From: Georgenia sp. TF02-10
Lineage (GTDB): Bacteria > Actinomycetota > Actinomycetes > Actinomycetales > Actinomycetaceae
DNA: 64,000 nucleotides
Direction of reading: 5' to 3'
NCBI RefSeq assembly: GCF_022759505.1
Contig: NZ_CP094289.1
Coordinates: 2,170,001-2,234,000 of the forward strand
Shown: positions 51,681-61,188 of the stretch, piece by piece
Position numbering within the stretch: the stretch's first letter is position 1
Layout: the number at the start of each line of letters is the position of its first letter
Translations under genes and position numbers: made by a program
The notes under the pieces: generated by a model
What the model was told of the DNA's origin: nothing
Database searches by the model: none
What the model saw: the letters and a program-made list of their open reading frames with translations, nothing else

Positions 51681-53801
51681 ATGCAGACCTGGCCTGGCCG
51701 TCCCTACCCGCTCGGCGCCACCTACGACGGCTCGGGCACCAACTTCGCCCTCTTCTCCTCCGTCGCCGAGCGGGTGGAGCTGTGCCTGCTCGACGACGAC
51801 GGCGGCGAGACCCGCCTAGAGCTCACCGAGGTCGACGCGCACGTGTGGCACGCCTACCTCCCCGGTGCCCAGCCCGGGCAGCGGTACGGCTACCGCGTGC
51901 ACGGGCCCTACGACCCCGACCAGGGCCACCGGTGCGACCCGAGCAAGCTCCTGCTCGACCCGTACGCCAAGGCCATCGACGGGCAGATCGACGCCCACCC
52001 CTCGCTGTACTCCTACGACATGGCCGACCCAGCCGCCCGCAACACCGCAGACTCCCTCGGGCACACCATGACCTCGGTGGTCATCAACCCGTTCTTCGAC
52101 TGGGGCTACGACCGGCCGCCGGGCCACGAGTACCACGACTCGGTCATCTACGAGGCGCACGTCAAGGGCATGACCCAGCGCCACCCCGACGTGCCCGAGG
52201 AGCTGCGCGGCACCTACGCCGGGATGGCCCACCCCGCCGTCGTCGACCACCTCGCCGGGCTCGGAGTGACCGCGGTGGAGCTCATGCCGGTCCACCAGTT
52301 CGTCAACGACCCGCACCTGCAGGCCAAGGGCCTGACCAACTACTGGGGCTACAACACCATCGGCTTCTTCGCCCCGCACAACGGCTACGCCGCCTACGGC
52401 ACCCGCGGGGAGCAGGTCCAGGAGTTCAAGTCGGTGGTCAAGGCGATGCACGAGGCGAACATCGAGGTGATCCTCGACGTCGTCTACAACCACACCGCCG
52501 AGGGCAACCACCTGGGCCCGACGCTGTCCTTCCGCGGGATCGACAACGCCTCCTACTACCGGCTGGTCGACGGCGACCGGGCGCACTACTTCGACACCAC
52601 CGGCACCGGCAACTCCCTGCTCATGCGCTCCCCGCACACGCTGCAGATGATCATGGACTCGCTGCGGTACTGGATCGAGGAGATGCGGGTGGACGGGTTC
52701 CGCTTCGACCTCGCCTCCACCCTGGCCCGCGAGCTGCACGCCGTGGACCGGCTCTCGGCCTTCTTCGACATCGTCCAGCAGGACCCCGAGATCTCCCAGG
52801 TCAAGCTCATCGCCGAGCCGTGGGACGTGGGCGAGGGCGGCTACCAGGTGGGCGGGTTCCCGCCGCTGTGGTCGGAGTGGAACGGCAAGTACCGGGACAC
52901 CGTCCGGGACTTCTGGCGCGGCGAGCCCGCCACGCTCGGGGAGTTCGCCAGCCGGCTCGCCGGCTCCGCCGACCTGTACGAGCACACCGGCCGCCGGCCG
53001 GTCTCCTCGATCAACTTCGTCACCGCCCACGACGGGTTCACCCTGCGGGACCTGGTCTCCTACAACGAGAAGCACAACGAGGCCAACGGCGAGGGCAACG
53101 CCGACGGGGAGTCGCACAACCGGTCCTGGAACTGCGGGGTGGAGGGCCCCACCGACGACCCGGAGGTCGGCCGGCTGCGCGCGCGCCAGCAGCGCAACTT
53201 CCTCACCACCCTGCTGTTCAGCCAGGGCGTGCCGATGATCGCGCACGGGGACGAGATCGGCCGCACCCAGCAGGGCAACAACAACGTCTACTGCCAGGAC
53301 AACGAGCTGTCCTGGGTGGACTGGGACCTCAGCGAGGACCAGCGGGACCTGCTGGAGTTCACCAGGTCCCTCGTCCAGCTCCGCCGGGACCACCCGGTGC
53401 TGCGCCGGCGCCGGTTCTTCGCCGGCGCCCCCGAGCACGGCGGGGAGTCCGAGATCGGGGACATCGAGTGGTTCACCCCGGCCGCCGAGCACATGGCCGC
53501 CGAGGACTGGGGCGTGTCCTACGCCCGCTCGGTGATGGTCTTCCTCAACGGCAGCGCCATCCCCGAGCCCGACGCGCGGGGGAACCGGATCGTGGACGAC
53601 TCCATCCTCTGCCTGCTCAACGCCGACGGCGCCGCCATCGACTTCCAGCTCCCCGGCTCCGGGTACGGGGCCAGCTGGACCACCGTCGTGGACACCACCA
53701 CCCCGGACGCCGAGCCCACCGAGCACCCCGCCGGCGCCACCCTGACGGTGACCGGGCGCAGCGTGGTGCTGCTGGTGTGCCCGCAGGGCGAGGACCTGTG
53801 A
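51681..53801 (+). CDS. glgX: Glycogen debranching enzyme GlgX/TreX
   Basis: The product has 706 residues: N-terminal CBM48 (about 1-130), GH13 barrel with VIYEAHVKGMT, GFRFDLASTLARE (nucleophile Asp), KLIAEPWDVGEGGYQVGGFP (acid Glu) and FVTAHDGFTLRDLV, then a C-terminal beta domain. It hydrolyses alpha-1,6 branches of glycogen or maltodextrins and supplies linear chains to TreY and TreZ, whose genes follow with 4-bp overlaps. Confidence 0.96.
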   Translation: MQTWPGRPYPLGATYDGSGTNFALFSSVAERVELCLLDDDGGETRLELTEVDAHVWHAYLPGAQPGQRYGYRVHGPYDPDQGHRCDPSKLLLDPYAKAIDGQIDAHPSLYSYDMADPAARNTADSLGHTMTSVVINPFFDWGYDRPPGHEYHDSVIYEAHVKGMTQRHPDVPEELRGTYAGMAHPAVVDHLAGLGVTAVELMPVHQFVNDPHLQAKGLTNYWGYNTIGFFAPHNGYAAYGTRGEQVQEFKSVVKAMHEANIEVILDVVYNHTAEGNHLGPTLSFRGIDNASYYRLVDGDRAHYFDTTGTGNSLLMRSPHTLQMIMDSLRYWIEEMRVDGFRFDLASTLARELHAVDRLSAFFDIVQQDPEISQVKLIAEPWDVGEGGYQVGGFPPLWSEWNGKYRDTVRDFWRGEPATLGEFASRLAGSADLYEHTGRRPVSSINFVTAHDGFTLRDLVSYNEKHNEANGEGNADGESHNRSWNCGVEGPTDDPEVGRLRARQQRNFLTTLLFSQGVPMIAHGDEIGRTQQGNNNVYCQDNELSWVDWDLSEDQRDLLEFTRSLVQLRRDHPVLRRRRFFAGAPEHGGESEIGDIEWFTPAAEHMAAEDWGVSYARSVMVFLNGSAIPEPDARGNRIVDDSILCLLNADGAAIDFQLPGSGYGASWTTVVDTTTPDAEPTEHPAGATLTVTGRSVVLLVCPQGEDL

Positions 53802-56410
53802 GCGCGGCCGACGGCGCCCGGCCGGGCAGCGCGGCCGACGGCGCCGAGCCGGGCAGCGTGGCCGACGGCGCCCGGCCGGGCAGCGCCGTCGACGGCGCCG
53901 AGCCCCACCCCGGGCCGGACTACGCCCACCGGCCCGCGGCCGGCCGGCGCCAGCCGGTGTCCACCTACCGCCTCCAGCTCGGCCCGGACCTGACCTTCGC
54001 CGGTGCCGCCGCCGCGCTGCCCTACCTGGACGCCCTCGGCGTCACCGACCTCTACCTCTCCCCCGTGCTGCAGGCCGCGCCGGGCTCCACCCACGGCTAC
54101 GACGTCGTGGACCACTCCCGGATCAGCGACGTCCTCGGCGGGCGCGCCGGCCTGGAGGCCCTGGCCGCCGCCGCACACGCGCGCGGGATGGGCGTCGTCG
54201 TCGACGTCGTGCCCAACCACATGGCCGTGCCCACCCCGGCCTGGCACAACCGGGCGCTGTGGTCGGTGCTCAAGCACGGCCCGGACTCCCCCTACGCCAC
54301 CTGGTTCGACATCGACGTCGGCGGCGGGGAGGGCGTGCTGATGCCCGTCCTGGGCGCCCGGGTGGGCACCGTGCTGGCGGCCGGGGAGCTCACCGTGGGC
54401 ACCGCCGTCGTGCCCACCGAGCCCGACGCCGGCGAGCAGCCGGTGCTGCGCTACTACTACCACGTCTTCCCCGTCCGGGCCGGCACCGAGCAGCTCCCGC
54501 TCGCCGAGCTCCTCGAGCGCCAGCACTACCGGCTGGCCTACTGGCGGGTGGCGGACGAGGAGCTGAACTACCGCCGGTTCTTCGACGTCGGCACCCTCGC
54601 CGCGGTCCGGGTGGAGGACCCCGAGGTCTTCGCCGCCACCCACGCCCTGCTGCTCGCGCTGCTCGCCGACGGCGTCATCGACGCCCTGCGGATCGACCAC
54701 CCGGACGGCCTGGCGGACCCCCGCGGCTACTTCCGCCGCCTCCACGAGGCCACCGGCGGGGCGTGGGTCGCCGCCGAGAAGATCCTCGAGGGCGGCGAGC
54801 AGCTCCCGGCGGACTGGCCGGTGGCCGGCACCACCGGCTACGACGCCGCCTGGCGGCTCGGCGCGCTGCAGGTCGAGCCGGCCGGCGCGCTGCCGCTGGG
54901 CGGGCTGCTGGCCGAGCTCACCGGGGACGTCCCCGGCGCCCTGCCGGCGGAGGTCGAGCGGTCCAAGCGGCAGGTCGTCAGCACCTCCCTCTACGCCGAG
55001 GTGCACCGCCTGGCCACCCAGCTGCACGAGCTGTGCCACGCCGACATCCGGCTGCGCGACCACACCTTCCGGTCCCTGTTCGAGTGCGTCGCCGAGCTGG
55101 TCGTGGCGATGGACCGCTACCGCGCCTACGTCGTGCCCGGCGAGAGCGCCCCGGCCGGCGCCGAGGCGGTGCTCCGCGACGCCGCCGACCGGGCCCGGGC
55201 CCGGCTCGAGCCGGACCGGCACGAGACCCTCGACGTCGTGCTCGACCTCCTGCTCGGCAAGGAGGTGGGCAGCGCCGGGCGCAGCCACGAGGCCCGCCGC
55301 GGCGAGGCGATCGTGCGCTTCCAGCAGGTCTGCGGGGCGGTGACGGCCAAGGGGGTGGAGGACACCGCCTTCTACCGCTGGACCCACCTGGTCAGCCTGT
55401 GCGAGGTGGGCGCGGACGCCGAGCGGTTCGGGCTCGGCGCCGACGAGCTGCACGCCTGGGTCCAGGAGACCGCCGCCGCCTGGCCGGTGACGATGACCGC
55501 CGGGTCCACCCACGACACCAAGCGCGGGGAGGACGTCCGCGCCCGGATCGGGGTGCTGTCCCAGCACGCCGAGGAGTGGGTGGCGCTGGTCCACGACCTG
55601 CGCACCGCCACCGAGCCGCTGCGCCCGGCGGACCTGGACGGGCGCACCGAGAACCTGCTCTGGCAGACCCTGGCCGGGACCTGGACGCCGGCCGGGCCGA
55701 TCGAGGCCGACCGGCTGCGGGCGTACCTGACCAAGGCGGCGCGGGAGCAGAAGACCTGGACCTCCTGGACCGCGCCGGCGGCGGACCGGGAGGCCGAGCT
55801 GGTCGGCTTCGCCGACGCGCTGCTCCAGGACGACGGCGTCCGGGCCGCGTTCGACGGCTGGGTCGCCAGCACCGGGCCCGCGGTCCGCGCGGCGGTGCTC
55901 GGCACCAAGCTGCTCCAGCTCACGATCCTCGGCGTCGCCGACGTCTACCAGGGCACCGAGGTCACCCGCACCTCGCTGGTGGACCCGGACAACCGGCGCC
56001 CGGTGGACTTCGCCGCCCTGGCCGGGGCGCTGGCCCGGCTGGACGACGGCGCCGCCCCGGTGGGCCTGGACGAGGAGAAGCTCCAGCTCACCGCCGCGGC
56101 GCTGCGGCTGCGCCGCGCCCGGCCGGGCGCGTTCGTCGGCGCGGGCGCCGGGTACGAGCCGCTGCCGACCACCTCCGGCCACGCCGTCGCCCTGGCCCGC
56201 ACCGACGGCGACGGCCCGCAGGTGGTCGCCGTCGCCACCCGGCTCGCCCACGTGCTGGACCGCCTCGGCGGGTTCGGCGAGCACACCGTCGTCCTGCCGC
56301 CGGGACGGTGGCGCGGCGCGCTCACCGGGGCCACCTACGACGGCGGCGCCCACCGCCTGGCGGACCTGCTCGCCGCCCGGCCGGTCGCCCTGCTGGAGCG
56401 GGTCGGATGA
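53798..56410 (+). CDS. treY: Maltooligosyltrehalose synthase
   Basis: The product has 870 residues from a GTG overlapping the glgX stop. The first 37 residues are four 9-residue units (AADGARPGS, AADGAEPGS, VADGARPGS, AVDGAEPHP); the enzyme proper begins near VSTYRLQLGPDLTFAGA. GH13 features: DVVPNHMAVPTPAWHN, DALRIDHPDGLADPRGY, WVAAEKILEGGEQLP and GSTHDTKRGEDVRARI. It turns the reducing-end linkage of maltodextrins into alpha,alpha-1,1-trehalose. An internal start at the GTG of VSTYRLQL is possible. Confidence 0.95.
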   Translation: MSAADGARPGSAADGAEPGSVADGARPGSAVDGAEPHPGPDYAHRPAAGRRQPVSTYRLQLGPDLTFAGAAAALPYLDALGVTDLYLSPVLQAAPGSTHGYDVVDHSRISDVLGGRAGLEALAAAAHARGMGVVVDVVPNHMAVPTPAWHNRALWSVLKHGPDSPYATWFDIDVGGGEGVLMPVLGARVGTVLAAGELTVGTAVVPTEPDAGEQPVLRYYYHVFPVRAGTEQLPLAELLERQHYRLAYWRVADEELNYRRFFDVGTLAAVRVEDPEVFAATHALLLALLADGVIDALRIDHPDGLADPRGYFRRLHEATGGAWVAAEKILEGGEQLPADWPVAGTTGYDAAWRLGALQVEPAGALPLGGLLAELTGDVPGALPAEVERSKRQVVSTSLYAEVHRLATQLHELCHADIRLRDHTFRSLFECVAELVVAMDRYRAYVVPGESAPAGAEAVLRDAADRARARLEPDRHETLDVVLDLLLGKEVGSAGRSHEARRGEAIVRFQQVCGAVTAKGVEDTAFYRWTHLVSLCEVGADAERFGLGADELHAWVQETAAAWPVTMTAGSTHDTKRGEDVRARIGVLSQHAEEWVALVHDLRTATEPLRPADLDGRTENLLWQTLAGTWTPAGPIEADRLRAYLTKAAREQKTWTSWTAPAADREAELVGFADALLQDDGVRAAFDGWVASTGPAVRAAVLGTKLLQLTILGVADVYQGTEVTRTSLVDPDNRRPVDFAALAGALARLDDGAAPVGLDEEKLQLTAAALRLRRARPGAFVGAGAGYEPLPTTSGHAVALARTDGDGPQVVAVATRLAHVLDRLGGFGEHTVVLPPGRWRGALTGATYDGGAHRLADLLAARPVALLERVG
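53804..53911 (+). repeat. Four 27-bp tandem repeats encoding the TreY N-terminus
   Basis: Units start GCGGCCGACGGCGCC and alternate CGG/GAG at one codon, so the encoded peptide alternates ARPGS/AEPGS. The fourth unit is degenerate. Confidence 0.88.
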
Positions 56411-58191
56411 GCGGCGCCGCGCCCACCGGCCCGGGGTCTGCCGGTCGCGGGCCCGCCGCCCCGCCGACCGTGTGGGCGCCGGCCGCGACCGCCGTCGCCC
56501 TGGTCACCGGCGGGCGGGACCACCCGATGCACCCCCGGCCCGGCGGCTGGTGGCAGGCGGCCGCGCCGCTGCCGCCGGGCACCGACTACGCCTTCCGGCT
56601 CGACGGCGGCCCGGCGCTGCCCGACCCCCGCAGCCCCTGGCAGCCGGCCGGGGTGCACGGGCCCTCGCGCACCTTCGACCCCGCCGCGCACGCCTGGGGG
56701 GACGCCGGCTGGGCCGGGCGCTCGAGCCTGGGCGCGGTGGTCTACGAGCTGCACGTGGGGACCTTCTCCGCCGCGGGCACCTTCGACGGCGCGCTGGCCC
56801 ACCTGGACCACCTCGTCGACCTCGGCGTGGACATGGTCGAGCTGATGCCGGTGGCCGCCTTCCCCGGCACGCACGGCTGGGGGTACGACGGGGTGGCCCT
56901 GTACGCGGTGCACGAGGCCTACGGCGGGCCGGCCGGGCTGCAGCGCTTCGTCGACGCCTGCCACCAGCGCGGCCTAACGGTGTGCCTGGACGTGGTCTAC
57001 AACCACCTCGGGCCGTCCGGGAACTACCTCGGCGCGTACGGGCCGTACTTCACCGACCGCCACCACACCCCGTGGGGCAGCGCGGTCAACCTCGACGGCC
57101 CCGACGCCGGCCCGGTGCGGGCCTTCGTCATCGAGAACGCGCTGCGCTGGCTGCGGGACTTCCACGTCGATGCCCTGCGGCTGGACGCCGTCCACGCCCT
57201 GCTCGACGACTCCCCGCGGCACCTGCTCGCCGAGCTCGCCGACGCCGTCGCGGACCTGGCCGAGACGGTGGGCCGGCCGCTGTCGCTCATCGCCGAGTCC
57301 GACCGCAACGACCCCCGCACGGTCGCCCCGACCGCCGTCGGCGGGCTGGGGATGACGGCGCAGTGGGCCGACGACGTCCACCACGCCCTGCACGCCTACC
57401 TCACCGGCGAGCGGCACGGGTACTACACAGACTTCGGCGCGCCGGAGACCCTTTCCCGGGCGTTGACCGAGGTGTTCGTGCACGCCGGCACCTTCTCCAC
57501 CTTCCGCGGCCGGGACTGGGGCGCGCCGGTCCCGCCCGAGGTGGACGGGCGCCGGTTCGTCGTCTTCGCCCAGGACCACGACCAGGTGGGCAACCGCGCG
57601 CTGGGCGACCGGCCCAGCGCGGTGCTGGACGACGGCCAGCTGGCGGCGGCGGCCGCGCTCGTCCTGCTCGCCCCATACACCCCGATGCTGTTCATGGGCG
57701 AGGAGTGGGGCGCCCGCACCCCGTTCCAGTACTTCACCGACCACGCCGAGCCCGAGCTCGCCGCCGCGGTCCGGGAGGGCCGCACCGCCGAGTTCGGCGC
57801 GCACGGCTGGGCCGAGCTCTACGGCGGGGACGTCACAGTGCCCGACCCGCAGTCCCCGGCCACGGTCGCCGCGTCCCGGCTGGACTGGGCCGAGCCGGCC
57901 GAGCCGCGCGGGGAACGGCTGCTGGGCTGGTACCGGGACCTCATCGCGCTGCGCCGCGCCGAGCCGGACCTCGCCAGCGGGGACCGCTCGGCCACCGCGG
58001 CGGACGTGAGCGAGGAGAGCGTGCTGCTGCGCCGGGGGAGCTTCCTGGTCGCCGCGCCCACCGGCGACGGCGGCCAGACCCTGCCGCTGCCCGGTGGGGC
58101 CGACGTCGTGCTCGCCTTCGGCGGCGCCGAGGTCCGGGACGGGCAGGTCGTCCTGGACCGGCACGCGGTGGCGGTGCTGCGGCTGCGGTGA
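56407..58191 (+). CDS. treZ: Maltooligosyltrehalose trehalohydrolase
   Basis: The product has 594 residues; ATG overlaps the treY stop (ATGA). N-terminal CBM48-like domain, then GH13 barrel: VVYELHVGTFSAAGTF, VVYNHLGPSGNYLG, DALRLDAVHALLD, SLIAESDRNDPR and FAQDHDQVGNRALGDR. It releases trehalose from the TreY product. Trehalose could serve as osmoprotectant or reserve. Confidence 0.96.
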   Translation: MSGAAPTGPGSAGRGPAAPPTVWAPAATAVALVTGGRDHPMHPRPGGWWQAAAPLPPGTDYAFRLDGGPALPDPRSPWQPAGVHGPSRTFDPAAHAWGDAGWAGRSSLGAVVYELHVGTFSAAGTFDGALAHLDHLVDLGVDMVELMPVAAFPGTHGWGYDGVALYAVHEAYGGPAGLQRFVDACHQRGLTVCLDVVYNHLGPSGNYLGAYGPYFTDRHHTPWGSAVNLDGPDAGPVRAFVIENALRWLRDFHVDALRLDAVHALLDDSPRHLLAELADAVADLAETVGRPLSLIAESDRNDPRTVAPTAVGGLGMTAQWADDVHHALHAYLTGERHGYYTDFGAPETLSRALTEVFVHAGTFSTFRGRDWGAPVPPEVDGRRFVVFAQDHDQVGNRALGDRPSAVLDDGQLAAAAALVLLAPYTPMLFMGEEWGARTPFQYFTDHAEPELAAAVREGRTAEFGAHGWAELYGGDVTVPDPQSPATVAASRLDWAEPAEPRGERLLGWYRDLIALRRAEPDLASGDRSATAADVSEESVLLRRGSFLVAAPTGDGGQTLPLPGGADVVLAFGGAEVRDGQVVLDRHAVAVLRLR

Positions 58192-58200
58192 CCGGCGCCG

Positions 58201-58959
58201 TCAGCCGTAGTACACCCCGATCCGCCGCCCGTCGACGACCTGGACCGCGACGTCCATGTCGAACACCTCCCGCAGCCGGTCGGTGTCGATGATCTCCTCC
58301 GGACCGCCCTGGCACAGCACCCGGCCGTCCTTCATCGCCACGATGTGGTCGGAGTAGCACGAGGCGAAGTTGATGTCGTGGACCACCAGCACGACCGTCT
58401 TGCCCAGCTCGTCGGCGGTGCGGCGGAGCAGCTTCATCATCGTCACCGCGTGCCGCATGTCCAGGTTGTTCAGCGGCTCGTCCATCAGGACGTAGTCGGT
58501 GTCCTGGCACAGCACCATGGCCACGAACGCCCGCTGCCGCTGCCCGCCGGAGAGCTCGTCGAGGTACCGCCCGGCCAGCGGGCCCAGCTCGAGGTAGTCC
58601 ATCGCCGCGGCCACGTGCCGGCGGTCCTCCAGCGTCAGCCGCCCCCGGGAGTGCGGGTAGCGCCCGAACGCCACCAGGTCCTGCACGGTCAGCCGGACGG
58701 CGAGGTGGTTGTCCTGGCGCAGGATGGACAGCCGGGTCGCCAGCTCCCGGGACGGGGTCTTGGAGACGTCCAGGCCGTCCACGCTCACCGTGCCGCCGTC
58801 CATCTGCAGCAGCCGGGAGATCATCGACAGCACGGTGGACTTCCCCGCCCCGTTGGCGCCGATGATGGACGTCACCCCGCCGGCCGGCAGGGTGAGGGAG
58901 ACGTCGTCGACGACGACCGTCCGCCCGTACCGCTTGGTCAGGGAACGGGTCTCGATCAC
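58201..58959 (-). CDS. Iron-siderophore ABC importer, ATP-binding protein
   Basis: The product has 252 residues from a GTG overlapping the permease stop. Walker A GANGAGKST, signature LSGGQRQRAF, Walker B YVLMDEPLNNLD and switch His in VVHDINF. FecE/FepC-like. Last of four genes in the leftward operon; convergent with treZ, 9 bp apart. Confidence 0.94.
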   Translation of the reverse strand: MIETRSLTKRYGRTVVVDDVSLTLPAGGVTSIIGANGAGKSTVLSMISRLLQMDGGTVSVDGLDVSKTPSRELATRLSILRQDNHLAVRLTVQDLVAFGRYPHSRGRLTLEDRRHVAAAMDYLELGPLAGRYLDELSGGQRQRAFVAMVLCQDTDYVLMDEPLNNLDMRHAVTMMKLLRRTADELGKTVVLVVHDINFASCYSDHIVAMKDGRVLCQGGPEEIIDTDRLREVFDMDVAVQVVDGRRIGVYYG

Positions 58960-59993
58960 CGGGTACCTCCACGAACGAGCAGGACGATGAACACGAGCCC
59001 GCCGAGGAACTCGATGACGACCGACAGCACGGTGTCCAGCCCGAACACGTGCTCCAGCACCGCCTGCCCGCCGACCAGGGTGATCACCGCGAGCAGCGCG
59101 GCGACCGGCAGCACGTAGGCGTGCCGGTGCGTGCCGGCCACCTGGTAGGCCAGGTTCGCCACCAGCAGGCCGAAGAAGGTGATCGGGCCGACCAGCGCCG
59201 TCGAGACGGACACCAGCAGGGCGGAGACGAGCAGGACCGCCATGGTCAGCCGCCGGTGGTCCACGCCCAGGGCGACGGCGTGCGCGCGGCCCAGCGCGAG
59301 GACGTCCAGGTCGCGCCGCCGGGTCCACGCCCAGGCGCAGACCAGGGCCACCACGGCGGTGCAGACGAGGAGCAGGGTGGGGTCCGGGGCGCTGAAGGAG
59401 GCGAAGAGCCGGTCGGCGACGGTGAGGTACTCGTTGGGGTCGATGACCCGCTGCAGGAACGTGGCCAGGGACCGGAAGAGGACCCCGAAGACGATGCCGA
59501 CCAGCACCACCAGGTGCAGGCTGCGCCGGGGCCCGCCGAAGATCCACCGGAACAGCGCGGTGGAGAAGACGAGCATGGCCGCCACCTCCACCGCGAACCG
59601 GCCGGTCGGCGCCAGCCCGTTCACCGTCGTCGCCCCGAGGAAGAAGACGGCGGCGGTCTGGATCAGGGCGTAGAGGGAGTCGAAGCCCATGATCGCCGGG
59701 GTGAGGATGCGGTTCTCGGTCACCGTCTGGAACAGCACGGTGGAGACCGCGATCGCGACGCCGACCACCACCATGGCCGCCACCCGCCCGGCCCGCAGCG
59801 GCAGGATCAGGTCGAGCGCGTCCAGCGCGCCGAGGGTGAGGAAGAGGATCAGGACGGCGACGGCGGCCACCGCCAGCACCGCCACCACCCGGCCCGGGTG
59901 GGTCCCGGCGGCCGGCCCTGCCGGAGCGTCGTCGGCGCTGCGGCGGCCGTCGGCGGCGGGCGCGGCGCCGGTGCGGACGGTCTCAGCGGGCAC
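58956..59993 (-). CDS. Iron-siderophore ABC importer, permease 2
   Basis: The product has 345 residues, FecCD family, about nine helices after a 35-residue charged Ala/Gly-rich start. Motifs include ITENRILTPAIMGFDSLYAL-like TENRILTPAIMGFDS and VGPITFFGLLVANLAYQVAG. Pairs with the other permease, overlapping it by 11 bp. Confidence 0.94.
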   Translation of the reverse strand: MPAETVRTGAAPAADGRRSADDAPAGPAAGTHPGRVVAVLAVAAVAVLILFLTLGALDALDLILPLRAGRVAAMVVVGVAIAVSTVLFQTVTENRILTPAIMGFDSLYALIQTAAVFFLGATTVNGLAPTGRFAVEVAAMLVFSTALFRWIFGGPRRSLHLVVLVGIVFGVLFRSLATFLQRVIDPNEYLTVADRLFASFSAPDPTLLLVCTAVVALVCAWAWTRRRDLDVLALGRAHAVALGVDHRRLTMAVLLVSALLVSVSTALVGPITFFGLLVANLAYQVAGTHRHAYVLPVAALLAVITLVGGQAVLEHVFGLDTVLSVVIEFLGGLVFIVLLVRGGTR

Positions 59994-61188
59994 CGCTCGG
60001 CCTCCGGAGCAGCAGGTAGAGGAAGACGGCGGACCCGACCACGCCGACGACCACCCCGATCGGGACCTCCGCCGGGTGGATGACGGTGCGGCCGACGATG
60101 TCGCAGGCGAGCACGAACCCGGCGCCGAGGAGCGCCACCCAGGGCAGGGAGCGGCGCAGGTAGTCCCCCATCGCCAGGCTGACGATGTTCGGCACCACCA
60201 GCCCGAGGAAGGGCAGCCCGCCGACGACGACCACGACGACGGCGCTCGTCACGGCGACGATCGACAGGCCCAGCGCCATCACCGCCCGGTAGCTCAGGCC
60301 CAGGTTGGTGGTCAGCTCCTCCCCCAGGCCGGCGACGGTGAACCGGTTGGCGGCCAGGTAGGCGACGACGGCGCACCCGCCGACGATCCACAGCAGCTCG
60401 TACCGGCCCCGGATGACCCCGGAGAAGTCCCCGGTCATCCAGGTGGAGAGGGTGTGCAGCATGTCGTTGCGGTAGGCCAGGAAGGTGGAGACCGAGCCGA
60501 TGACGCCGGCGAGCATCATGCCGACCAGCGGCACGACGACGACCGAGCGCAGCTGGATCCGGCGCAGGATCGCCAGGAACAGCATCGTGCCGGCCAGGGC
60601 GAAGACGGTGGCGACCGCCATCTTCCCCACCAGCGGCAGCGCCGGCGCGACCAGGGTGACCACGAGCAGGCCCAGCCCGGCGGACTCCGTCGTGCCGGCC
60701 GTGGAGGGCTCGACGAACTTGTTCCGCACGAGCAGCTGCATGACCAGGCCGACGATCGCGATCGCGGACCCGGCCAGCAGGATGGACAGCGTGCGCGGCA
60801 CCCGGGAGGACACCAGGGTCTGGGCCTGGGCGGCGGTGAGGTCGCCGGCGAGGACGTCGCCCACGCTCACCTCGGTGGCCCCGACGAAGAGGCTGACGCC
60901 GGCCAGGACCGCGACCCCCGCCGTGGCGGCGAGCAGGCCCAGGCGGAGCCGCAGCCGGCTGGGCCGGGGCTGCGGCTGGCCGCCGTCGGCCGGACGCGTC
61001 GAGCTGCCGTGGGCCGACCCCGCCGGGCCGCCGTCGGCAAGCCGGACCCGGCCGCCGTCGGATCGACGCACCGGGTCGCCGTCGGCGGGACGGACGAGGC
61101 CGCCGGCGACGGCGGGCGCAGGCGTGGCCGGACCGGGTGCGGGGCCGTCGACCGCGCGCCCGGTGCCGGGGTGGGCGGTGGCGGTCAC
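59983..61188 (-). CDS. Iron-siderophore ABC importer, permease 1
   Basis: The product has 401 residues; GTG overlaps the stop of the binding-protein gene (GTGA). FecCD family; SSRVPRTLSILLAGSAIAIV and GLPFLGLVVPNIVSLAMGDY are typical. The first 75 residues are low-complexity, with Ala/Ser-Asp-Gly-Gly units (PADGDPV, RSDGGRV, LADGGPA) encoded by imperfect 24-bp repeats, not part of the usual fold; translation may start later. Confidence 0.93.
   Translation of the reverse strand: MTATAHPGTGRAVDGPAPGPATPAPAVAGGLVRPADGDPVRRSDGGRVRLADGGPAGSAHGSSTRPADGGQPQPRPSRLRLRLGLLAATAGVAVLAGVSLFVGATEVSVGDVLAGDLTAAQAQTLVSSRVPRTLSILLAGSAIAIVGLVMQLLVRNKFVEPSTAGTTESAGLGLLVVTLVAPALPLVGKMAVATVFALAGTMLFLAILRRIQLRSVVVVPLVGMMLAGVIGSVSTFLAYRNDMLHTLSTWMTGDFSGVIRGRYELLWIVGGCAVVAYLAANRFTVAGLGEELTTNLGLSYRAVMALGLSIVAVTSAVVVVVVGGLPFLGLVVPNIVSLAMGDYLRRSLPWVALLGAGFVLACDIVGRTVIHPAEVPIGVVVGVVGSAVFLYLLLRRPSGAR

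Noticed and set aside
51062-51682. Leftward 206-residue frame with a protein-like patch
   Set aside because: No ribosome site, no family, and most of it is Arg/Gly/Pro low complexity; kept only as a note in the intergenic entry.
51782-53797. Continuous frame upstream of treY inside glgX
   Set aside because: Arg/Pro-rich shadow of glgX; the treY frame begins at the GTG overlapping the glgX stop.
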